A stretch of 64,000 nucleotides of DNA from Mobiluncus curtisii subsp. curtisii ATCC 35241 (GCF_000146285.1 NZ_GL385912.1:317777-381776); one strand, 5' to 3'. Numbered from the stretch's first letter, positions 1 to 7,820 are shown. Numbers and translations: made by a program. The notes: generated from the sequence alone by a model not told the origin.

Positions 1-156
1 ACGGCTCCACCACTGCCACCAAGCCCACCCACACACCACCCACCACCAGCAAACACCACCTGCAAACGCAACCCGAACTGGGTATCGGGCGCGACCGGAG
101 CAGGAGGGCGACTCAGCGACGAAGCACCCACAGCGAACACCACCCTTGTGCGATAA
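1..156 (+). other. Open reading frame entering from the left edge, proline/histidine-rich then repeat-derived
   Basis: Frame 1 is open from the first base to a TAA at 154-156. It encodes a Pro/Thr/His-rich stretch followed by a tail read from the dispersed repeat copy at 64-134. It could be the C-terminus of an upstream gene into which the repeat has inserted, or simply open by chance because of skewed composition. No domain is recognisable. A similar tail (GATGARGRLSE) is read from repeat copy 3 near 1320-1355. Confidence 0.25.
64..134 (+). repeat. Dispersed repeat copy 1 (short form)
   Basis: This copy shares with those near 1042 and 1301 the block from AACGCAA through GGGCGCGACC-GAGCA to GGCGACTCAGCG. 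After CAGCG it continues directly into CGACGAAGC-CCCA, which in copy 3 occurs only after an extra palindromic segment of about 86 bp. It therefore looks like the empty form of copy 3. Confidence 0.6.
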
Positions 157-168
157 ACCCGTGTTTGC

Positions 169-174
169 GATAAT
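169..174 (+). promoter_or_regulatory. Probable -10 element (GATAAT) of a leaderless promoter
   Basis: GATAAT ends exactly 6 nt before the ATG at 181, which places the expected transcription start on the ATG itself. TTGTGC at 146-151 is a possible -35 with a 17-nt spacer. No Shine-Dalgarno sequence precedes the ATG, so leaderless translation of the antitoxin gene is inferred. Confidence 0.5.
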
Positions 175-180
175 TAACAT

Positions 181-447
181 ATGAGTACCACCGTGGAATT
201 ACCCCCTGACTTGGCAGAGAAAGTTAGCCAACTCGCTTCTGCACGCGGTGTCGACTCCAGCGACTTAGCTGCCAGTTTTATCCGTGAGGGCATCGCCTCC
301 GTGCGATTCACCCCAACGCCTCCCCCGTTTAGGGTCGTGAAAGACCCCAATACCGGATGGTCATCGCTTTCCCTAGGACACACGGTAACTTCCGCGGAAG
401 TCAAGGCACTCCTAGCGCAAGACGAAGATGACGAACTACCTGATTGA
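181..447 (+). CDS. VapB-like antitoxin of a toxin-antitoxin pair
   Basis: An 88-residue acidic-tailed protein. Its N-terminal third (ELPPDLAEKVSQLASARGVD) has the look of a ribbon-helix-helix DNA-binding segment: a short strand and then two helices. The family role is to bind and neutralise a PIN-domain RNase and to autorepress the operon. The gene overlaps the start of the PIN-domain gene by 20 nt, the usual coupled arrangement. The ATG at 181 has no ribosome binding site and is probably leaderless. The toxin partner is broken, so this antitoxin may be a remnant without its original job. The family call rests on context and general look rather than a strict motif match. Confidence 0.6.
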   Translation: MSTTVELPPDLAEKVSQLASARGVDSSDLAASFIREGIASVRFTPTPPPFRVVKDPNTGWSSLSLGHTVTSAEVKALLAQDEDDELPD

Positions 448-750
448 CGCCAATGCGCTGATAGCTTTCAATGTCAGCACCCACCAACATCACGATGTGG
501 TTCTGCGCTGGTTTGCACAGGCGGATACAGTCCTGCTGTGTCCCATCACGGAGGGCGCGCTATTCCCAAAGTGCAGAGAATCCCTGACGACCTACACTAC
601 GACAATGCCGACTGGACAGGAGTTCAGGGACACCGCCAAGTTACCGATGTTTACTTGACCGAGCTCGCACAGCATCACGATGCCTTGCTGGCAACTTTCG
701 ACCAAGGCATTGCCTCCCTACGCCCAGACGCAACATTTCTGATTCAATAG
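428..750 (+). pseudogene. PIN-domain toxin (VapC-like), disrupted by internal deletion and frameshift
   Basis: The N-terminal half (MTNYLIDANALIAF, with the conserved early Asp, then CPITEGAL, the T-E-G motif) is read in one frame from ATG 428. The C-terminal half (VTDVYLTELAQHHDALLATFD, with the conserved T-D and the later LATFD acidic site) is read in another frame up to TAG 750. The junction lies near 560-575. Compared with usual PIN toxins of about 130-140 residues, roughly 20-30 codons of the middle helices are missing as well as the frame. A sequencing error alone would not explain the lost segment. The product would have been a Mg-dependent RNase; as it stands it should be inactive. 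Confidence 0.75.
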
Positions 751-979
751 ACGGCTCAGAACCTTTGTCGCGGCGTTTTCATTACTCCCGACGGCAATGC
801 GCCGACTGGTTCAGTGCGCACTGTTTTCACCCAGGTTTACGCCCCGAGGTTTCCGACCGGCAGGCTCAACCCTATTAATTTGCGTCGGTGTGCCATATAT
901 GACATACCTACGCGTTATAAATAGTTTTTATCCCAGTTACTTCGAGAAGCTCAGGGCACCGTCAGTGTAGATAACTAGG
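751..979. other. Gene-free stretch
   Basis: No open frame with coding character, no tRNA-like fold and no clear promoter pair was seen between the broken toxin and the inverted repeat at 980. It contains only short AT-rich patches around 895-935. Confidence 0.5.
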
Positions 980-1027
980 GGGATTTGGGCTGTAGCTGCC
1001 ATTATTGGCAGCTACAGCCCAAATCCC
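980..1027. terminator. Perfect 21-bp inverted repeat, 6-nt loop
   Basis: Left arm 980-1000 and right arm 1007-1027 are exact reverse complements, with loop ATTATT at 1001-1006. The stem starts GGGATTTGGGC. There is no T-run on either side, so it is not a textbook intrinsic terminator. It lies between the plus-strand toxin remnant and minus-strand xerD, where a bidirectional terminator would be expected. The perfect pairing also fits a small mobile hairpin element. Confidence 0.6.
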
Positions 1028-1041
1028 ACCCTTTATCACCC

Positions 1042-1095
1042 AACGCAAGCAAACTTGGTGTCGGGCGCGACCAGAGCAAGGGAGGCGACTCAGCG
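1042..1095 (+). repeat. Dispersed repeat copy 2
   Basis: The same AACGCAAGC...GTCGGGCGCGACC-GAGCAAGG-GGCGACTCAGCG core as copies 1 and 3. The similarity ends at CAGCG, after which the sequence differs from both other copies. This boundary is where the palindromic segment starts in copy 3. Confidence 0.6.
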
Positions 1096-1300
1096 CCTCC
1101 ACTAAAAGCGATACCTCGGCAGAGGGCATATGCACGAACGACCGATTTCAAACCAAAAAAACACGCCATTACCCCACCAAGAATTTCTAAAACCCCTGGT
1201 AGACACGTTTCCGAAGTGATTGAGTTGCGCCAAACCGAACCGAAATCGGTCATTCACGCACCGGACACACCAAACCAGACTCACTGTATTACGCACCATG

Positions 1301-1460
1301 AACGCAAGCCGAACCAGGATGCTGGGCGCGACCGGAGCAAGGGGGCGACTCAGCGAGAGGCTGGGGGGTGAGAGTTTTGCGACAATAGTCGCGCAAAACG
1401 CGAGGGGGTACTCCCCCTTCCGCCTCTCGCGAGCGCCCCCGCGACGAAGCGCCCAACGAA
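1301..1460 (+). repeat. Dispersed repeat copy 3 (long form with internal palindromic segment)
   Basis: The core at 1301-1355 matches copies 1 and 2. It is followed by a self-complementary segment. Outer arms lie at 1341-1361 and 1422-1440 (GGGGGCG...GCGAGAGGC against GCCTCTCGCGAGCGCCCCC). Two inner hairpins lie at 1374-1381/1392-1399 (GTTTTGCG/CGCAAAAC) and 1404-1408/1413-1417 (GGGGG/CCCCC). The tail CGACGAAGCGCCCA then rejoins similarity with copy 1. The fold resembles a three-way junction. It sits just downstream of the xerD stop. Confidence 0.6.
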
Positions 1461-1470
1461 GACCGATACT

Positions 1471-2427
1471 TCACCATCGCGCACGCGGATGTGCCGAAGC
1501 GTAGACTTCCCGGAGCATGTCGTTCGAGACTTTCGTATAAATCTGAGTGGTGGTGACCGAGGCGTGGCCGAGCAATTCCTGTACCGCGCGGACGTCCGCG
1601 CCACCTTGCAACAGGTGCGTAGCAAAGCAGTGTCGCAGAGTATGTGGGCCAACCGGAACGGTAATCTGAGCGCGCTGCGCCGCGGCTTGGATGATCGCCC
1701 AGGCACTTTGCCGACTGAGGGGTCGCCCCAGAGTATTCAAAAAGACCCGCCCTTGTGAACGACCTTTTTCTGCCAAACGCGGACGCACCCGCACCAGGTA
1801 TGCTTCCAGGGCATCTTTGGCGAGGTGACCCAACATGGACAGGCGTTCCTTACGACCCTTGCCGAACAGTCGGACCAGCGGAATTTCCTCATCGAGATTA
1901 ATATCATCCACCGCCAGATTAACCGCCTCAGAAATTCGGGCTCCCGTCGCATAGAGAAATTCCAACAACGCCCGATCTCGCAGCGCATTGTCGTCACCGG
2001 GCGCGCTCGCGGCCTCCAGCAACGTTTGGACTTCTTCCACCGTCAACACCGTGGGCAGATGAGCGCCGACTTTGGCTGGTGCGATACCTTTTGTCGGATT
2101 GGCGCGAACAACCCCGGTTTCATAAGCATAGCGATGCCAAGAGCGTACACTAGCGATGACACGGCGCGCCGAGGAGGGCGCCACCGCGGCATAATCGCCA
2201 AAACCCGCTTCTAGGGCTCGCGCAAACGACTCCAATACCGGCAAGGTGACTTCATCGAGACTGTTGACACCGTTAGCAATCAGGAACGTGATGTAACGAC
2301 GCAAATCCCTGGTATATGCCGCCACGGTATGCGGGGAGGCACCGCGCTCCACCGCCAGATAGTCCAGGTAGGGTTGAGGATTCAACAGTTCGGGACACAT
2401 GAAATCGGGGGCAGGTCGTGAGCCCAT
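1471..2427 (-). CDS. xerD: Tyrosine recombinase XerD-like
   Basis: A 318-residue site-specific recombinase. XerD-type enzymes work with XerC at the dif site to resolve chromosome dimers. The N-terminal part (about 1-100) is the SAM-like core-binding domain. The C-terminal catalytic domain shows the Arg in ATGARISEA, the HTLRH box, the LGH motif, and the nucleophilic Tyr in TTTQIYTKVS. The length fits the family (about 300). The ATG at 2427 is preceded by GGGGGAA, a good ribosome binding site. XerC versus XerD cannot be settled from this sequence alone. The gene is divergent from tkt and its 3' end abuts the palindromic repeat. Confidence 0.88.
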   Translation of the reverse strand: MGSRPAPDFMCPELLNPQPYLDYLAVERGASPHTVAAYTRDLRRYITFLIANGVNSLDEVTLPVLESFARALEAGFGDYAAVAPSSARRVIASVRSWHRYAYETGVVRANPTKGIAPAKVGAHLPTVLTVEEVQTLLEAASAPGDDNALRDRALLEFLYATGARISEAVNLAVDDINLDEEIPLVRLFGKGRKERLSMLGHLAKDALEAYLVRVRPRLAEKGRSQGRVFLNTLGRPLSRQSAWAIIQAAAQRAQITVPVGPHTLRHCFATHLLQGGADVRAVQELLGHASVTTTQIYTKVSNDMLREVYASAHPRARW

Positions 2428-2523
2428 GTATTCCCCCTTTCGCCCGGTTTTTTTATAGTATCGAGTGGTGGGACAAATTCCGCGAGTATCTATCCAACTT
2501 TCCGATATTTTAGGTGATGAGTT

Positions 2524-4605
2524 ATGTCTTTTGTGGCAAGTGAGCTAGACAAACAAGCTATTAAAGCTGCCAAAGCTCTGGCGGCAGACGCAGTGGAAAA
2601 CGCCGGTAATGGGCATCCGGGAACCCCGATTTCTTTAGCCCCCGCTGCTTACCTGCTCTATCAATATGTGATGCGCAGTGACCCGGCAGACCCCTGGTGG
2701 TTGGGTCGAGATCGTTTCGTTTTGAGTGCCGGGCACGCCTCGGCACTGCAGTATGTCCAGCTGTTTCTGGCTGGCTACGGGATAGAGTTGGAGGATCTGA
2801 AACGGTTCCGTCAATCGGGCGGGCTGTTGACCGGTCATCCTGAATACCGTCACCAGCCGGGTGTGGAAGTGACCACCGGACCTTTGGGCACCGGCATAGC
2901 GGCAGCGGTCGGGATGGCTATGGAACAGCGACGCTTGCGCGGACTGCTGGACCCAGACGCAGCACCCGGCGAAAGCCCCTTTGACCATCATATTTATGTG
3001 GTATCCGGAGACGGCTGTCTGCAAGAAGGCATCAGTTACGAGGCGATGTCCCTGGCGGGTACTCAGGAACTCGGAAACCTCATCTATCTGTATGATGAAA
3101 ACCGGATTTCTATTGAGGACGATATTGAGATTGCTTTCACGGAGGATATTCGCGCCCGGTTTGAATCTCAGGGTTGGCACTACCAAGAAGTGTCCTGGTT
3201 GCAAGACGACGGGTCTTACGTGGAAAACCTGGAGGCTCTGTTTGCCGCTTTCGAGACTGCAAAAGCCGAAACGCGCAAACCCTCAATCATTAAGTTGCGT
3301 ACCATTATTGGCTGGCCGTCGCCGAACAAACAGAACCAGGGGGGCATTCACGGCTCCGCTCTGGGCGCTTCAGAGCTGGAGGGTCTTAAGGCCGCGCTGG
3401 GGCTGGACCCCACAAAGATGTTCGACATTCCTGCCGAAATTGTTGCCGCGACCAGGGAAAACGTCGCGAAACGGGCACAGGCATTCCGCTCCGAATGGGA
3501 CCCGCGCTTTGCCACCTGGCAGCAATCCCACCCGCAGCAGGCTGCCTTGCTGAAGCGTCTACAGGATGGGAAGTTGCCCGCCGACGTGGAATCAGCACTG
3601 CCGCAGTTCGAGCCCGGCAGCGCAATCGCCACCCGCGCCGCCTCCGGCAAAGTCATCAACGCTTTGGCAGGCGTGCTGCCCGAGTTGTGGGGCGGCAGCG
3701 CGGACTTGGCAGGTTCCAATAACACTGCCATTGCTGACGAGTCGTCTTTTGCTCCTGCCGACCGCGCCACGAAGGCGTGGACGAACGTTAGCGAATGGGG
3801 GCGTAATCTGCATTTTGGGGTGCGCGAGCACGCTATGGCAGGGATTCTCAACGGCATCGCTACCAGCGGTTTGACCCGTCCCTACGCGGGTACTTTCCTG
3901 GTATTCTCAGACTTTATGCGCGGGGCGGTGCGCCTCTCGGCGTTGATGAAGCTGCCGGTCACTTACGTATGGACCCACGATTCTATCGGGGTCGGTGAGG
4001 ATGGGCCGACTCACCAGCCGGTAGAGACGCTGACCAGCTTGCGCGCTATTCCGAACCTGGCGGTGGTACGTCCTGCGGACGGCGCGGAAACCGCGTATGC
4101 CTGGTTAGAAATCATGCGGCGACGCGGTCCGGCAGGGTTGGCGCTGAGCCGTCAAAAGCTGCCCAATCCTGCCCGCGGGGCAGACACCGGCTTGGCGAGT
4201 GCAAAAAATGTGGCGCGCGGTGGTTACGTGCTGAAAGACTTTGGGGACAATCCCGCGGTCATTTTGCTGGCGACCGGTTCCGAGGTCGCTCTGGCTCTGC
4301 AGGCTGGCGAGAAGCTAGCGGAGGAAGGCGTGGTGGCACGAGTGGTTTCTCTGCCTTGCCTGGAGTGGTTCGAGGAACAGGACGCAGCTTATCGGGAATC
4401 GGTTTTGCCGACGTCAATCCGAGCCCGGGTGTCCATCGAGGCTGGACTGGCGATGCCGTGGTATCGCTATCTGGGCGACGCGGGGACAGCCGTCTCGGTG
4501 GAAACGTTTGGTACCCCGGCAAGTGGTGCGGATAACTTTGCCCACTTCGGGTTCACCGTGGAAAACGTAGTCGCGAAAGCCAAAGAGAGCTTGGTTAAAG
4601 CCTAA
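2524..4605 (+). CDS. tkt: Transketolase
   Basis: A 693-residue thiamine-diphosphate enzyme of the non-oxidative pentose phosphate pathway, moving two-carbon units between ketoses and aldoses in the cytoplasm. Visible signatures are GNGHPGTPISLAP near residue 28, GPLGTGIA, the ThDP/Mg motif beginning VSGDGCLQEG near 160, and in the pyrimidine domain GVREHAMAGILNG and THDSIGVGEDGPTHQP. The length is standard. AGGTGA lies 6-7 nt before the ATG. The transaldolase gene that often follows is absent; secG is convergent downstream, separated by a shared terminator. Confidence 0.96.
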   Translation: MSFVASELDKQAIKAAKALAADAVENAGNGHPGTPISLAPAAYLLYQYVMRSDPADPWWLGRDRFVLSAGHASALQYVQLFLAGYGIELEDLKRFRQSGGLLTGHPEYRHQPGVEVTTGPLGTGIAAAVGMAMEQRRLRGLLDPDAAPGESPFDHHIYVVSGDGCLQEGISYEAMSLAGTQELGNLIYLYDENRISIEDDIEIAFTEDIRARFESQGWHYQEVSWLQDDGSYVENLEALFAAFETAKAETRKPSIIKLRTIIGWPSPNKQNQGGIHGSALGASELEGLKAALGLDPTKMFDIPAEIVAATRENVAKRAQAFRSEWDPRFATWQQSHPQQAALLKRLQDGKLPADVESALPQFEPGSAIATRAASGKVINALAGVLPELWGGSADLAGSNNTAIADESSFAPADRATKAWTNVSEWGRNLHFGVREHAMAGILNGIATSGLTRPYAGTFLVFSDFMRGAVRLSALMKLPVTYVWTHDSIGVGEDGPTHQPVETLTSLRAIPNLAVVRPADGAETAYAWLEIMRRRGPAGLALSRQKLPNPARGADTGLASAKNVARGGYVLKDFGDNPAVILLATGSEVALALQAGEKLAEEGVVARVVSLPCLEWFEEQDAAYRESVLPTSIRARVSIEAGLAMPWYRYLGDAGTAVSVETFGTPASGADNFAHFGFTVENVVAKAKESLVKA

Positions 4606-4623
4606 GCAAAGGTCCCAGAAACC

Positions 4624-4658
4624 AGTGGAAGCCCCGGATATATTCCGGGGCTTCCACT
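4624..4658. terminator. Intrinsic terminator between tkt and secG
   Basis: A perfect 15-bp stem (4624-4638 with 4644-4658, containing GAAGCCCCGGA), a 5-nt loop TATAT, then TTTTAAG on the plus strand. It lies 19 nt past the tkt stop and could also serve secG from the other side. Confidence 0.85.
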
Positions 4659-4676
4659 TTTAAGTTTAAACGTGAC

Positions 4677-5024
4677 TTACTTTTGAGCCGGAGCGGGACT
4701 GGTCGGCAATGCCGGAGTCGGGTTGGCAGGAGCCGTAACCGGCGCGGTAGGCGCGTGGTTTCCTTTGGCGTCGGGCGCTGCCGGTTTATCCATAGTGAAT
4801 GCAAACAGCACGATGGCAAAAAGCCACACTAGGGACACCACAACGGTCAAAATATTCAGATTGCGCTGACCCACACCAGAAGAGGACATTGCCGAGGTCA
4901 AGCCGCCGCCGAACATATCGGACATGCCACCACCTTGACCCTTATGCATCAAAATGGACAATATCAGCAGCAGCGAAGTAATGACCAAAAGCACCTGCGC
5001 CACAATGTTGAAAGCAAATAACAT
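4677..5024 (-). CDS. secG: Preprotein translocase subunit SecG
   Basis: A 115-residue membrane protein, the small subunit of the SecYEG channel. Two transmembrane helices (about residues 3-25 and 52-74) flank the conserved loop MHKGQGGGMSDMFGGG. The C-terminus is a Pro/Ala-rich cytoplasmic tail, longer than in many SecG proteins. GAGGAAAAC precedes the ATG. In most actinobacteria secG lies directly after tpiA; here it has the same orientation as tpiA but is 2.8 kb away, with three plus-strand genes in between. Confidence 0.93.
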   Translation of the reverse strand: MLFAFNIVAQVLLVITSLLLILSILMHKGQGGGMSDMFGGGLTSAMSSSGVGQRNLNILTVVVSLVWLFAIVLFAFTMDKPAAPDAKGNHAPTAPVTAPANPTPALPTSPAPAQK

Positions 5025-5086
5025 GTTTTCCTCTGCGTTTATCAGTTCATGAACTCAGCCTTGCAATGATACCACGACCCAGGTAT

Positions 5087-5092
5087 TAAGAT
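5087..5092 (+). promoter_or_regulatory. Probable -10 element (TAAGAT) of a leaderless promoter
   Basis: TAAGAT ends 6 nt before the GTG at 5099 and there is no Shine-Dalgarno sequence. TTGCAA at 5061-5066 could be a -35, but its spacing to TAAGAT is 20 nt (17 to an overlapping TATTAA at 5084). Confidence 0.45.
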
Positions 5093-5098
5093 AGTTTC

Positions 5099-5578
5099 GT
5101 GCCCGCAACACCCAAAGATTTATCGGCTCTCAATGCCACTCTCGTTGTCTTTATCGGCGGGGCACTAGGCGCGATGCTGCGATGGGGTGGGTCTTTAGCG
5201 GCTCACGGTGTCGCCACGTCGCCAATATGCCGGGGAATGTGTCAAAGCATTGTCGGGGGCGGCGGAGTCAACATCGACACCTGGATATTGAACCTACTGT
5301 CGGTGCTGGTACTGGCATATTTAACGGGTCGTTTAGTGTCCAATCCACATCGGCGTCATTCCCAAGCCCTGAAATTGTTAATCGGCACGGGTTTTTGCGG
5401 AGGTCTGGGAACGTACGGGGGTCCAGTCTGGCAGATAGTGGTCTATCAGCAGTTTCATTTGAGTCACCTGCTGGAATTATTGGCGATGTTTGCTGTGTCT
5501 CTGCCGCTCGGGCTATTTGCGCTGTGGCTGGGGACTCGGCGGGCTTTCGTGTCTGGCGATGACGGGAGGTTGGCATGA
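5099..5578 (+). CDS. crcB: CrcB/Fluc-type fluoride channel, first subunit
   Basis: A 159-residue membrane protein with about four transmembrane helices. Fluc channels are dual-topology dimers that expel fluoride. Seen here are the N-terminal GGALGAMLRWGG motif, an Asn in the second helix (WILNLLSV), and GFCGGLGTYGGPVWQI. In the last, the usual TTFST pore stretch is replaced by GTYGG, so this copy is the more divergent of the pair. It starts with GTG, apparently leaderless. It overlaps the next crcB by 4 nt (ATGA), which points to a coupled heterodimer. Confidence 0.85.
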   Translation: MPATPKDLSALNATLVVFIGGALGAMLRWGGSLAAHGVATSPICRGMCQSIVGGGGVNIDTWILNLLSVLVLAYLTGRLVSNPHRRHSQALKLLIGTGFCGGLGTYGGPVWQIVVYQQFHLSHLLELLAMFAVSLPLGLFALWLGTRRAFVSGDDGRLA

Positions 5579-6069
5579 TTCCCCTGTTGATAGCTCTCGG
5601 TGGAGGACTGGGCGCCATTGCCCGCTTTGGCATGGATAAGATGACCACGCACTTTATCGACAAGTTACGCGACCGATGCAGCACCAAACACCCCAGTGAA
5701 ACCGTGACCGGAAAACGCTTGTGGGGTGGCTGGGGAATTATTTTCGTTAACGTCACGGGGTGTTTCCTGGTGGGCTGGGTCGCGACCGCGCCGTGGCTCG
5801 ATGTTGTCATGAGTGGACCTTTGCAAGCGCAGCTGCCCACGCACACGGTGGCGGACGTGCTGCAAGCCGGTTTCCTGGGTGCCTACACGACCTTTTCCAC
5901 CGCCATCATGGACACTATCGGCTATACCTGGAAACCCCAGTTTGACTTGGGTTACGCCATGAAAGCCACGCTACTAATTGGTGTGGTCATTTTTGTCTGT
6001 ATCGGCGCGGCGCTGGCAGGCGTGGCGCTGAATACCGGCGTTTTCGTCCTGCCGAACTTGCATTCCTAG
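5575..6069 (+). CDS. crcB: CrcB/Fluc-type fluoride channel, second subunit
   Basis: A 164-residue membrane protein, the more canonical partner: GGGLGAIARFGMDK at the N-terminus, FVNVTGCFLVGW with the conserved Asn and GxFxxG, and GFLGAYTTFSTAIMDT with the intact TTFST pore motif. A basic loop of about 25 residues after helix 1 (DKLRDRCSTKHPSETVTGKR) is longer than in minimal family members. It is translationally coupled to the upstream gene through ATGA. I found no fluoride riboswitch ahead of the pair. Confidence 0.9.
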   Translation: MIPLLIALGGGLGAIARFGMDKMTTHFIDKLRDRCSTKHPSETVTGKRLWGGWGIIFVNVTGCFLVGWVATAPWLDVVMSGPLQAQLPTHTVADVLQAGFLGAYTTFSTAIMDTIGYTWKPQFDLGYAMKATLLIGVVIFVCIGAALAGVALNTGVFVLPNLHS

Positions 6070-6259
6070 GGGTGCCGGCGACAAAACGCCAGTTCGAACA
6101 CGACACCAAGAGGACTTCTGGTGGGCTGGGGGTCGGGCATCTGCGCGCCGGAGTATGTCACATCTAAGCACATAAAAAACCTGTACTTTTGCGGAATCTA
6201 GACGTAAAATTGCGCCATCGCGCTCTGTACAAGATGAAGCGAAAGTGAGGGAAGTTAAC
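6070..6259. other. Intergenic region before the AT-rich orphan gene
   Basis: It contains GTTCGAAC at 6092-6099, which recalls a T-loop, but no cloverleaf could be built. The AT-rich part at 6165-6215 probably holds the promoter of the gene at 6260; no pair of hexamers stands out. Confidence 0.3.
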
Positions 6260-7711
6260 ATGGACGTTTTTAGCATTAGAACTCATACTCCTCCCCCAGA
6301 TTATTTGATGGTTAATTCCACCCAGATAAACTCAGCACCGAGTTTCAAGGTCGATAGTCTAAATCTGGGTTCACTGATTACTGACAATATAGAAATTAGT
6401 GATGCCGCTAAATTGGCAGCAGCAGCTTTCAAGGACTTTTCGAGCGTAGACAACATTCTGCGCCGTGCCGATAATTCTTTAAACGCTTTCGCAAAAGAAT
6501 ATGTTCGGCGACGCGATTTAATAATTAAGGCTGGACAAACTGATGAAACCTACAAAGCCAATCAAGCGAAGTTGATTGACGCTCTCGATACCGCGATGCG
6601 AGATCGAGTTTCAGCCTTTGCTGATGACTGTGTGGCGCTGATTAGTAATGCAGCTTCTATTGTCTCAGCTGGGGATGCGGATTTGGTGCAATCTGGCTGG
6701 GTGCGAGGCTATAAAGGAAGCGAAAAACTCTGGCTTTCAAGCTCTGAAGAACGCGGCATTAAGGCTGATATCAAAGAAATGTTCTCTCAGGTCATGAAGT
6801 CCGGGGGCGAGTCCGTGCCGTCTGGCAAAAACGACAGTTCGGTCCCTAATGGTCGATTCTTAGCCTCTTCTGATTTTGCGGGGCGCTCTTTTTACCGAAA
6901 GCTGGAGGATTTTTCCAGTGCGATAATCGATAAAGGGTTTACTCGTTGGGCTATGAAAGGAACCGAGGAAGGGCAACGTTCCGTACGGGCGATTAACGAT
7001 CAAAGAGCAGCTCAAAATTCGGATTTGCAACGTCTAGACCTTAAAGCCTTTCAACATGATTGGGAAAGCTTTATTGTCGATATGGAGGATACCTCGGCAG
7101 TTGACAAATTCTCTGACGGTCTCAAAGCCATTTTGAGCCGATTCGATGAAGCAGCGAGCGTACACAAGAGACATAGTGATCTCGAATATGACCAAAGCCC
7201 AGCTGTGGACGAGTCAATGAAAAAAGTCGCGGATAAATTGGACCCAAAGGTTCTCGCTGCGGGGACCAAGACCTTTGAGAAATATGCTCCACGCCTAGCG
7301 CTATTTGCCGATAAACTGTCCGATTCTCAAAAGTCTTTGCTCGGAGTCATGTATCACGATGCTGAAACTCTGGGGACAAAAAACGCTTTTAAGAAAGTCG
7401 ACGCATTCGCGAAAGCTTTGGCGACTAAAAACTTTTATGGGTTCAGGTTCGAGCCGCTCAACAACCCCAAGAATCTGACCATATTGAACCTGTTGCAATG
7501 GTCTAATGATGACGAAGCGAGCACGGGAATCCCTAAGGATCGCGCTCCACAAAAGTTGACAGCTGATGAACGAAAGGCGTTAATTACCCAGAAATACCTC
7601 CCTCACATGGTAGTTGGCAATGAGATAACCCAAAATGAGCTTGCTCACGCCCTGTTCAAACTAGGCAAAGCCGACGAGGTTAAGAGATTGAATCTGAAAT
7701 ACTCTAAATAG
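6260..7711 (+). CDS. Uncharacterised 483-residue soluble protein
   Basis: Not recognised. The ATG at 6260 is preferred over an in-frame GTG at 6245 because GAGGGAAG precedes it. There is no signal peptide and no transmembrane segment; the protein is mostly helical and charged. A short N-terminal stretch (NIEISDAAKLAAAAF) resembles segments seen in flagella- or secretion-associated proteins, a weak resemblance only. Codon use is visibly more AT-rich than in the flanking genes (many AAA, GAT and TTT), suggesting acquisition. It has its own terminator at 7752 and lies in the block that separates tpiA from secG. Function unknown. Confidence 0.8.
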   Translation: MDVFSIRTHTPPPDYLMVNSTQINSAPSFKVDSLNLGSLITDNIEISDAAKLAAAAFKDFSSVDNILRRADNSLNAFAKEYVRRRDLIIKAGQTDETYKANQAKLIDALDTAMRDRVSAFADDCVALISNAASIVSAGDADLVQSGWVRGYKGSEKLWLSSSEERGIKADIKEMFSQVMKSGGESVPSGKNDSSVPNGRFLASSDFAGRSFYRKLEDFSSAIIDKGFTRWAMKGTEEGQRSVRAINDQRAAQNSDLQRLDLKAFQHDWESFIVDMEDTSAVDKFSDGLKAILSRFDEAASVHKRHSDLEYDQSPAVDESMKKVADKLDPKVLAAGTKTFEKYAPRLALFADKLSDSQKSLLGVMYHDAETLGTKNAFKKVDAFAKALATKNFYGFRFEPLNNPKNLTILNLLQWSNDDEASTGIPKDRAPQKLTADERKALITQKYLPHMVVGNEITQNELAHALFKLGKADEVKRLNLKYSK

Positions 7712-7751
7712 CTTTACCGCTCAGGCGGTGATGACTGGCTCAGAATCATAA

Positions 7752-7802
7752 AAACTTTCCCGGGGAGGCTACTGGTTATCAATAGCCTCCCCGGGAAAGT
7801 TT
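7752..7802. terminator. Strong bidirectional hairpin terminator
   Basis: A perfect 20-bp stem (7752-7771 with 7783-7802, core CCCGGGGAGGCTA) with an 11-nt loop. It lies between the convergent orphan gene and tpiA. On the minus strand the stem is followed by a short T-run, so it probably ends the gap-pgk-tpiA transcript. Confidence 0.85.
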
Positions 7803-7820
7803 AGGGTGTGTGCCGTGGCG

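Noticed and set aside
985-1504. Several overlapping open frames on both strands (for example 985-1371 and 1220-1504)
   Set aside because: They are read through the dispersed repeat and its palindrome, lack ribosome binding sites and show no domain.
5025-5098. Fluoride riboswitch ahead of crcB
   Set aside because: Only 74 nt are available and the conserved pseudoknot sequences were not seen.
6070-6160. tRNA suggested by GTTCGAAC
   Set aside because: No acceptor, D or anticodon arm could be paired around it on either strand.
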